A DNA stretch of 18,611 nt, from positions 1 to 18,611 of the forward strand of contig UQXE01000032.1 of the NCBI GenBank assembly GCA_900544965.1, written 5' to 3'. The notes below the pieces were generated by a model that saw only the letters and a list, made by a program, of their open reading frames with translations, was not told where the DNA came from and ran no database searches. Numbering within the stretch: position 1 is the stretch's first letter; each line of letters opens with the position of its first letter. Shown here piece by piece: positions 14,118-18,611 of this stretch. The DNA comes from an uncultured Eubacteriales bacterium (GTDB lineage Bacteria > Bacillota > Clostridia > Christensenellales > CAG-138). Both the position numbers and the translations under genes were made by a program.

Positions 14118-14438
14118 TCAATCCACGTGCCTTTTTCGGTTAAACTTGCGAAATAGCATTTTTATCCCATCTAAGACAATGCCATAAAACAGGAAAGTCA
14201 AAACTGATCCTATATAACAATAGATGGATATTTGTCCGTTAATCGTATTACACGGCACCTGCCAGCCAGAACCCATCAAATCATATAAAGAGCCTTGGGA
14301 ATCAGCGATCATATTCAGTAATGGGTTGAATCCAATGAGCACAGTGCTTTTGGAATCTTGACCAATCTGGTGCATAAAAATCTCGGTAACAGATATTATC
14401 AGACACCAAAAAGTAAAGTACTTCATTATTTTTTTCAT
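14118..14438 (-). CDS. Hypothetical membrane protein, 106 residues
   Basis: Not recognised. Two hydrophobic segments are visible: residues about 7-24 (YFTFWCLIISVTEIFMH) and about 72-95 (YCYIGSVLTFLFYGIVLDGIKML). Between them is a polar stretch of about 45 residues (QIGQDSKSTVLIGFNPLLNM, then DLMGSGWQVPCN) that would lie outside the cell if both ends are inside. The tail is very basic (FRKFNRKRHVD), supporting that topology. A weak GGTGG ribosome site precedes the ATG. It lies alone between repeat copies C and D, like a cassette gene. No partner is suggested by the context. Confidence 0.65.
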   Translation of the reverse strand: MKKIMKYFTFWCLIISVTEIFMHQIGQDSKSTVLIGFNPLLNMIADSQGSLYDLMGSGWQVPCNTINGQISIYCYIGSVLTFLFYGIVLDGIKMLFRKFNRKRHVD

Positions 14439-14473
14439 ATCAAAACCACCGTATAATACAAAAGCCTGTCGTT

Positions 14474-14493
14474 CGCCTTATCCGCCTAAGGCG
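14474..14493. repeat. Dispersed intergenic repeat, copy C
   Basis: CGCCTTATCCGCCTAAGGCG differs from the A/B core by one base and makes CGCCTTA/TAAGGCG. It is preceded by GTCGTT, as copy B is by TCGTTCTG. It lies between the DUF3788 gene and the 106-residue membrane protein. Confidence 0.8.
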
Positions 14494-14536
14494 AAATCAA
14501 ATCCTCCTGGCAAGCTTCCCTAACACCACTGTTGGC

Positions 14537-14947
14537 CTATGTGCATTTGACCGTTAAAAGCGTTTGAATATCATCAAACTGCTCCCTGCATGTGACGCGA
14601 TAGTGAAGCCACCCGCCATTCCCGCAAGGATATTTGTGGTCGATCTGTTCCTTCGTCTCTCTCCGCAACTGGCAGTATACGGAATCAAACTGCTCATTTG
14701 AAAGCCTCATCATCACGGTAAATGCGTTCTCCTCGGCGAAAACATGGCAGATCAGTTTTTTATCTTTCCGATGGGCGATTCCCCAGCCGTATTGATTCCC
14801 ATAGGGGAACGTGACTGACTGAGCTGTTCTAAACGTTCCGGACAACCACTCGTTCAGCCGTGTAAACAACTCCGCGCAGTCTTTGCAGTACGCCGTCATC
14901 TGCGCTATGGTCGGTTCTTCTTGTTTGTTCAGCATCCTCTCGTACAT
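14537..14947 (-). CDS. DUF3788 family protein
   Basis: A 136-residue soluble protein. The ATG at 14947 is chosen because GGAGG sits seven bases upstream and the product begins MYERMLNKQEEPTIAQMTAY, the usual opening for this family. The middle holds FPYGNQYGWGIAHRKDKKLI, ICHVFAEENAFTVMMRLSNE, and the end HKYPCGNGGWLHYRVTCREQ, FDDIQTLLTVKC. The Y-G-W-x-x-x-x-R-K and GGWLxYRV patterns are those of DUF3788, whose function is unknown. The frame stays open 35 codons further upstream to an ATG at 15052 that has no ribosome site, lies right against the big palindrome, and is probably a remnant of something else. Repeat copy C follows it. Confidence 0.8.
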   Translation of the reverse strand: MYERMLNKQEEPTIAQMTAYCKDCAELFTRLNEWLSGTFRTAQSVTFPYGNQYGWGIAHRKDKKLICHVFAEENAFTVMMRLSNEQFDSVYCQLRRETKEQIDHKYPCGNGGWLHYRVTCREQFDDIQTLLTVKCT

Positions 14948-15072
14948 CAAAATTCCTCCACAAAACGGCTCCGCTAAATCCTTCAAGATAAAATTGAGGT
15001 CAGAGGATAAGTAAGCCTCCACCCAGTCTACATATTGCCCTGACAGTTCCATTTATTTGGCAGGTAATGTAG

Positions 15073-15116
15073 ACGTAAGCACAAGGTAGCTGGGATCAGC
15101 TGCCTTGTGCTTACGT
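15073..15116. repeat. 44-bp near-perfect palindrome downstream of the AraC/GyrI gene
   Basis: Outer arms ACGTAAGCACAAGG (15073-15086) and CCTTGTGCTTACGT (15103-15116) are perfectly complementary. Inner arms AGCTG/CAGCT add five pairs around a GGAT loop. It starts three bases past the regulator stop. No T-run follows on the minus strand, so it is a poor canonical terminator despite its position. Confidence 0.85.
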
Positions 15117-15118
15117 AA

Positions 15119-15988
15119 TTATTTAATTGGTATCAGTTCAATATACCCTCTGGTACCAATCGGTTCCAACTGAATGCGGGGGTTGCCGGCGTCCCACTGT
15201 GCTTCAATGATGGCGGGGTCATATTTCGCAATGGATGCCTGCACTTCCTCAATGGCTTCGCAATAATCCTCCTCAGCAAAAGGCTCACCCTTAAACATGA
15301 GGTATTTCGCGGCGGGTAACTCGATCATATCAAACCCCTCCGGAACCGTTTTGTCATAGCTCATAGCTACTTCCACACCCTGTACATACTCCGAGGTGCC
15401 GGGCGTGATATACGCCTTTGGCAGCCATAGGCAGACAGGTTCGCCTTGGATGGACGGAATGCTGGTGAGCAGCCCCCAGACATCACAGTCAACCTCTTCG
15501 CAATAGGTAAAGTAGTCGGCAGCCTTTATCCCACGCTTGATAATCACCTTCCTCTGTGGCTTTTCGATGATTTGGACAAATACATTTCTGACTGTTTTCA
15601 TTTGGTTCTCCTTTCTTGGCTTTTGATATTTGACGCCATAGGGTGTGAACAGGTAGATAGGGATCGGACTTTTCGCATACTCCCGTGGATTGCAGCCGAA
15701 CTCACGAAAGAACGCCCTCTGGTAGCCGTCCACGCTGCCAAACCCAAGCTCTAACGCAATGTCAATGATTTTACAGGATTCATCCCGCAGTCTGAGTGCG
15801 GACTTAGATAAACGCAGCCGCCGTATATAATCGGCTGGCGTCATGCCAACGTGCTTAACAAACAGGCGATAGGAATACCACGGCGAAAAAAACGATATCT
15901 CCGCCAGCTTTGACAACGTAATCCTTTCCGTCAGATGCTCCTCAATGTAGTCTTGCATCCGCTGGACAGCCTCAATATGTTCCTCCAC
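15119..15988 (-). CDS. AraC-family regulator with C-terminal GyrI-like ligand domain (Rob-like)
   Basis: A 289-residue regulator in Rob-like order: an N-terminal AraC DNA-binding domain (residues 1-105) and a C-terminal GyrI-like sensor (about 130-289). The first HTH is ITLSKLAEISFFSPWYSYRL; the second contains KIIDIALELGFGSVDGYQRA followed by FFREFGCNPREYAKSP. The sensor has VIIKRGIKAADYFTYCEEVD and VPEGFDMIELPAAKYLMFKG before the terminal RIQLEPIGTRGYIELIPIK, all typical of GyrI/AraC-binding folds that take up hydrophobic drugs. The start is GTG at 15988 with GGGGGTGAG upstream. Targets are not evident; multidrug-response control is the family precedent. The 44-bp palindrome follows. Confidence 0.92.
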   Translation of the reverse strand: MEEHIEAVQRMQDYIEEHLTERITLSKLAEISFFSPWYSYRLFVKHVGMTPADYIRRLRLSKSALRLRDESCKIIDIALELGFGSVDGYQRAFFREFGCNPREYAKSPIPIYLFTPYGVKYQKPRKENQMKTVRNVFVQIIEKPQRKVIIKRGIKAADYFTYCEEVDCDVWGLLTSIPSIQGEPVCLWLPKAYITPGTSEYVQGVEVAMSYDKTVPEGFDMIELPAAKYLMFKGEPFAEEDYCEAIEEVQASIAKYDPAIIEAQWDAGNPRIQLEPIGTRGYIELIPIK

Positions 15989-16128
15989 TTGCTCACCCCC
16001 TCTGTAGCATTATCTTACTCCAATAGGAAAACTTCTTCTCGACTTTTTTTGCTAAACCTTATTGGGGCATTCTCCCGTACATTCAGTCCCTTTGCTAAAT
16101 CATTCTTGGTAATGAATGTAGTAGCCGT

Positions 16129-16701
16129 CTATTTGCCCTCCAACTCCTTCATTCCAGCTATCAGCACCTGCAAAGAAAGCGTAAAGCTATCCTCTACCGG
16201 CAGCGCGTGGCCGAATGAATGGTTGTTGACCAGCAGGCAAAAGCCCTCTAAAAACGCCCGGAAGGTGCGAATCAAATGATTGCAGTTCTCATCAGAAATG
16301 CCCAGCGAGGCTGTAATATCAGAACAAATGGAAAAGACCTTTCTTGTGACCATCATCGTCTCCTGATCCCGGTACTTATTATACCAGAGCATAGCACTGA
16401 ACACGCCGGGATTCTCAGTCGCGTATGCGTAGAACGCCCTGCAAATCGCCTCCCATGCGGCATACCCGCTGACGCCGTCCGCAGCCTCTATCATCCGCTC
16501 TTCCATGTGCCGCCAGCCATAGAGCATCAATTCATAATGTAAATTGTCAAGCCCTTTGATGTGGTTGTAAAGCGACGGCGGCTGGATGTTCAGCCTTTCG
16601 GCCAGTGCTTTTAATTGGATATTGTCAAGTCCTATTTGGTTTGCCATTTGCGCTGCTTTCTCTACAACGATATTTTTGTCGAGTCCTGCCCGTGCCATCA
16701 T
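16129..16701 (-). CDS. TetR-family repressor with WHG-type C-terminal domain
   Basis: A 190-residue regulator. After MMARAGLDKNIVVEKAAQMA comes the TetR helix-turn-helix IQLKALAERLNIQPPSLYNHIKG (about residues 30-52), with the PSLYNHI recognition helix. The C-terminal half fits the TetR_C_33/WHG group (AWEAICRAFYAYATENPGVF, then RTFRAFLEGFCLLVNNHSFG). I placed the start at the first of two ATGs (16701) after GGAGG; a longer frame to 16764 would be read through the -10 and operators. It is certainly autoregulated, given the two operators in its own promoter. The nearest gene it might have controlled is the broken MATE pump upstream; no intact target is adjacent. Confidence 0.92.
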   Translation of the reverse strand: MMARAGLDKNIVVEKAAQMANQIGLDNIQLKALAERLNIQPPSLYNHIKGLDNLHYELMLYGWRHMEERMIEAADGVSGYAAWEAICRAFYAYATENPGVFSAMLWYNKYRDQETMMVTRKVFSICSDITASLGISDENCNHLIRTFRAFLEGFCLLVNNHSFGHALPVEDSFTLSLQVLIAGMKELEGK

Positions 16702-16711
16702 GTATCCCTCC

Positions 16712-16764
16712 AAACTAATCCAATTAGCTACTTTCATTATAACTAATTGGATTAGTTTTGTCAA
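16712..16764 (-). promoter_or_regulatory. Perfect consensus promoter with two TetR operators
   Basis: TTGACA (16759-16764), exactly 17 bases, then TATAAT (16736-16741) on the minus strand. Two 13-bp palindromes, CTAATTGGATTAG (16743-16755, in the spacer) and CTAATCCAATTAG (16715-16727, just downstream of the -10), are themselves inverse copies. They form a perfect 16-bp inverted repeat AAACTAATCCAATTAG / CTAATTGGATTAGTTT with a 15-base centre. Occupancy of either site would block polymerase. Confidence 0.92.
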
Positions 16765-16835
16765 GGTTTGCCGGAGTATACCACCAAAGTATATGGGGAT
16801 TTCAAAGTTACATTCGTAACACGTTACTGATTAGT

Positions 16836-17803
16836 TTATTTTAAACTCCATTTCTTGATTGTGAAATAGACAACACTACAATCGCGGGTAGAACAGGAGA
16901 AACCGCCTGGCCTATGTAAATCCCATTTGAAAGATAAATGCCAACAACCGCAGATAGGCAAGCGCACAACCACAGCGTCCAAAAGAGCATTGCACATGGC
17001 GACATTGGCGGAGCCTATTCCTATCGCAAAGGAATGGAGTGTGTACATGACGGCATATACCAAGCTGTTAATGCTGCAACAGATCCGAAGATATAGAACC
17101 CCCTCTTTGATAACGTCTGTGCCGACCGGATCGAAAAGCATGATAACGTTCTCGGAAAAAAGCTGGACCAATACAACAGCGATAAGGGTAACGCATACAT
17201 TGATCAGCAGGCCGCTCTTTGTAGTCTTTTTCACTCTTTCTATATTCTGAGCGCCCATATTCTGCCCCACCATGGCGGTTACCGCCTGTCCGACGGCCCA
17301 GCACGGCATCCCCGCGAAAGTGTTTACTTTCAGCCCAATACCAGAGGCCGCCGCCACCGAAACGCCAAACGTATTCAGCATACCAGTGATGAGCAGATAG
17401 GAAATGTTTACGACTAACATTTGAATCGCAGTTGGCAGGCCGACTTTCAAAATAACAATCAGCTTTTCTTTCTGAATAGCAAAACTTTTCAGCTTGAAGT
17501 CAAATATGAAATTTTTCCGCTTTAAATGAAAAATAGAAATAAGCAGGGACACACCTTGAGAAAAAATGGTTGCATAAGCGGCTCCTTTGGTTCCCATACC
17601 CAAAGGACCGACCAACAGCAAATCTAAAACGATATTCACAATGGTTGCCACCGCCACAAAATAGAGCGGGCTTTTGGAATCTCCAAAACCTTTCATCAGT
17701 GAGCAAACCGCGTTATAGCCAAAAACAAAGATGGTTCCCATACAAATGATCTGCATATAGTCGCAACCATCATTCATCGCCTCCGCGGAAACACGAAGGA
17801 CTG
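16836..17803 (-). pseudogene. MATE-family multidrug efflux pump, 5'-truncated and frameshifted at the end
   Basis: The readable frame begins inside the protein (VLRVSAEAMNDGCDYMQIIC, then GTIFVFGYNAVCSLMKGFGD and SKSPLYFVAVATIVNIVLDL), the region after the third helix of MATE pumps. It continues through the central LKVGLPTAIQMLVVNISYLL and GQAVTAMVGQNMGAQN motifs. About 110-130 N-terminal residues are missing. Near the C-terminus, after ALLDAVVVRLPIC, the frame gives CWHLSFKWDLHRPGGFSC, whereas the +1 frame gives VVGIYLSNGIYIGQAVSPVL and PAIVVLSI, the expected final helix. At least one frameshift, perhaps two compensating ones, is therefore present. MATE pumps use Na+ or H+ gradients to expel cationic drugs; this copy cannot. 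Its 5' edge is joined to a MerR gene head. Confidence 0.88.
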
Positions 17804-17811
17804 AAAAGAAT

Positions 17812-17963
17812 TATCTGCTGTAAGGTTTCCAAGGCTTTATAGTCATAAAGCCGATACCCCGCCTCACTCAGTACAGATGGCTTTAACAAGCCGATCTCGT
17901 CATAATAGTGAAGTGTGCGCAACTAATCCCTGTCAGGTTTGAAACCTCTCTTACTGTTCTCAT
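17812..17963 (-). pseudogene. MerR-family regulator, N-terminal half only
   Basis: From ATG 17963 (AGGAG nine bases upstream) it reads MRTVREVSNLTGIS. After one missing base near 17928 it continues RTLHYYDEIGLLKPSVLSEA and GYRLYDYKALETLQQIILF, an unmistakable MerR winged HTH: the HYYDEIGLLKP wing and the GYRLYD strand. It ends within the second helix and is replaced by MATE sequence at about 17803-17812. The effector and dimerisation parts are gone. The intact-looking MerR-type promoter upstream belongs to it. MerR proteins commonly activate drug-efflux genes, so the two fragments may originally have been one regulator-pump pair, shortened by a deletion. Confidence 0.88.
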
Positions 17964-17992
17964 CTTCTTTTTCTCCTGTTCTTGATAACTAT

Positions 17993-18023
17993 ATAATAGC
18001 CTATAACGTATGGTGAGAGTCAA
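17993..18023 (-). promoter_or_regulatory. MerR-type promoter with 19-base spacer
   Basis: TTGACT (18018-18023) and TATTAT (17993-17998) on the minus strand are 19 bases apart, the over-long spacing typical of MerR-activated promoters. The spacer CTCACCATACGTTATAG resembles the imperfect dyad of TipA/BmrR-like sites. It lies 30 bases before the MerR start and overlaps the tail of the ABC remnant. Confidence 0.65.
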
Positions 18024-18310
18024 TAGCTTTTAGAAAATTTTTATCAATTTTCGGCGTTATAAACGTATGCTCCGCCATCTTCAGCGCGCCTTTTCGGATA
18101 ATGGAAACAACATTCGCCTGCTTTGCCAATTCGTTCGAGTGGGTTACGACCACAACGCACTTGTCCTGTTCGTGGGAACTGGCTTTGAGTATCCCCGTAA
18201 TATCCTGCGCTGTATCCTCATCCAGATTGTCGCTAAGCTCATCCGTAAAAATCATCGGGGCTTCGCTTGCCAACGCCCGGACAATGGCCACGCGCTGCTG
18301 GCCGGTTCCC
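18001..18310 (-). pseudogene. MacB-type ABC ATPase, 3' half only
   Basis: The piece begins inside the signature region (GTGQQRVAIVRALASEAP, where LSGGQQQRVAIARAL is expected). It keeps a Walker B with substitutions (FTDELSDNLDED instead of FADEPTGNLDED), the D-loop and the switch histidine (VVVVTHSNELAKQANVV), ending RKGALKMAEHTF and a ragged tail to 18001. Walker A and the first half are absent. It is closely similar to the C-terminal half of the intact ATPase at 7341-7979 (NLDEDTAAEILGFLKKS there, NLDEDTAQDITGILKAS here), so it is a related module, not a recent exact copy. The loss of the ADEP proline and the missing P-loop make it inactive. The break at about 18310 leads into non-coding sequence. 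Confidence 0.85.
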
Positions 18311-18401
18311 TTGTTTTGGTCTGATATGAAGTGTTTCAATCTTACAGCTTCCCTATCAAGGGAACAGGTTCAGGCTATTTGTATATTTGGTTTATGAAAT
18401 C

Positions 18402-18445
18402 CCGTCCTACGCCGTATACCCCGATACATGCATGGTGTAGGACGG
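18402..18445. other. Stable stem-loop in non-coding DNA
   Basis: CCGTCCTAC (18402-18410) and GTAGGACGG (18437-18445) form nine pairs, extended by GCC/GGT with one wobble to twelve. GTAT/ATAC inside adds a further short stem. It lies between the ABC remnant and the IS element. I could not match it to a known riboswitch or RNA family. Confidence 0.6.
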
Positions 18446-18463
18446 AAAATCCGTACAGTTTCC

Positions 18464-18486
18464 GACTGGAAAAATATTTTTCAGTC
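18464..18486. other. AT-cored inverted repeat
   Basis: GACTGGAAAAATATTTTTCAGTC: an almost perfect palindrome with one extra G. Together with the stem-loop at 18402-18445 and a small GCGG/CCGC hairpin just after, it gives this 200-base non-coding stretch unusual structure density. Confidence 0.55.
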
Positions 18487-18541
18487 TGCGGTAGCCGCGA
18501 TTGTGAGAGAATCCGTGAAAAAAGGCGCTGCCCCTGTGAAG

Positions 18542-18611
18542 TGACCCCAAAAGTTAGACAAAGATTTGGAAGGAAAATAGTTCAAGCAGCCTGAAGGGCT
18601 TGCAGTCTGTG
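18542..18611 (-). mobile_element. Right end of an IS3-family (IS150-group-like) insertion sequence
   Basis: TGACCCCAAAAGTTAGACA starts at 18542, matching the terminal inverted repeats of IS150-like IS3 elements (TG at the outer edge). Reading inward on the minus strand, a transposase end (18582-18611) stops 40 bases from the tip, as usual at the right end. The rest of the element lies beyond the window, so the target duplication and left end cannot be checked. Confidence 0.8.
18582..18611 (-). CDS. IS3-family transposase OrfB, last nine codons
   Basis: The minus strand reads HRLQALQAA then TGA at 18582-18584, which is the common C-terminus of IS3-family OrfB transposases (the end of the '...SPVQYRLQALQAA' tail). 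Only the end is in the window; the DDE catalytic core would lie beyond 18611. The identification rests on these nine residues plus the adjacent terminal repeat. Confidence 0.65.
   Translation of the reverse strand, partial: HRLQALQAA

Noticed and set aside
10680..14493. Calling the intergenic repeats integron attC sites outright
   Set aside because: The RYYYAAC...GTTRRRY end boxes are not clean in the expected orientation, and no integrase is in the window. I keep them as an attC-like or unclassified repeat family.
15073..15116. The palindrome as an intrinsic terminator of the AraC/GyrI gene
   Set aside because: No T-run follows on the minus strand, so I list it as a repeat with unknown role.
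16015..16128. A 37-codon minus-strand frame after TetR (…NDLAKGLNVRENAPIRFSKKSREEVFLLE)
   Set aside because: It reads protein-like but has no start codon or ribosome site and I know no family for it. It may be a remnant but cannot be supported as a gene.
16807..16827. GTTAC/GTAAC/GTTAC alternating motifs as a further operator
   Set aside because: Short, lies after the MATE stop and upstream of the TetR -35, and does not resemble the TetR operator; could be chance.
18402..18540. A cobalamin-type or other known riboswitch before the IS element
   Set aside because: Some short strings look similar (GGTG..., ATCCG), but the conserved B12-box and core junctions are absent and no downstream gene is visible.

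Overview
The window reads as chromosomal or island DNA of a low-to-mid GC Firmicute, most likely a clostridial gut- or sludge-type anaerobe. The evidence is the AGGAGG-type ribosome sites, near-consensus sigma-A promoters, GTG/TTG starts, and the families present: a YtrA-type GntR/ABC operon, a bacitracin-export-like ABC with its own two-component system, Rrf2 and Crp/Fnr regulators, and MacB/FtsX ABC modules. Species assignment is not possible from the sequence. Base composition is mosaic: roughly 3-9.5 kb looks GC-richer than 10.2-14.5 kb. I judged this by eye.

Layout. (1) 1-420: decayed effector-domain remnant of an AraC-type regulator. (2) 460-2539, minus strand: an autoregulated GntR - ABC ATPase - ABC-2 permease operon, followed by an unlisted 31-residue single-span membrane peptide. 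(3) 2571-6772, plus strand: a Crp/Fnr regulator with a palindromic leader, a truncated short frame, then an intact response regulator - ABC ATPase - permease - histidine kinase cluster. Four TCTTKAC direct repeats lie in front of the transporter. (4) 6802-10170, minus strand: an Rrf2 regulator and an intact MacB-type ATPase, next to an FtsX permease broken by a stop and several frameshifts. Upstream is a two-component pair collapsed by internal deletions. The promoter of this dead module keeps four repeats spaced exactly 11 bp apart. (5) 10178-14947, minus strand: a run of small unrelated single genes, namely VOC, a glycine-zipper membrane protein, a PNPOx-like flavoprotein, a serine hydrolase, isochorismatase, ASCH, GNAT, a membrane protein and DUF3788. 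Many are separated by variants of one imperfect palindromic repeat, so the block looks like a gene-cassette array. (6) 15073-17963, minus strand: a Rob-like AraC/GyrI regulator with a 44-bp palindrome at its 3' end, a TetR repressor with a perfect consensus promoter and two operators, and a 5'-truncated MATE pump fused by deletion to the head of a MerR gene. (7) 18001-18611: 3' half of a second MacB-type ATPase, a structured non-coding stretch, and the right end of an IS3-family element that runs out of the window.

How it works together. The intact parts look like envelope-stress or antimicrobial-peptide defence: two ABC exporters each under a dedicated regulator, a third ABC module now dead, and a decayed drug efflux pump. 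The rest is accessory cargo in various stages of decay. VOC, PNPOx and isochorismatase each carry one apparent single-base frameshift, and the MATE, MerR and AraC remnants carry frameshifts as well. This is either real pseudogenisation or residual sequencing error, and the raw reads should decide it.
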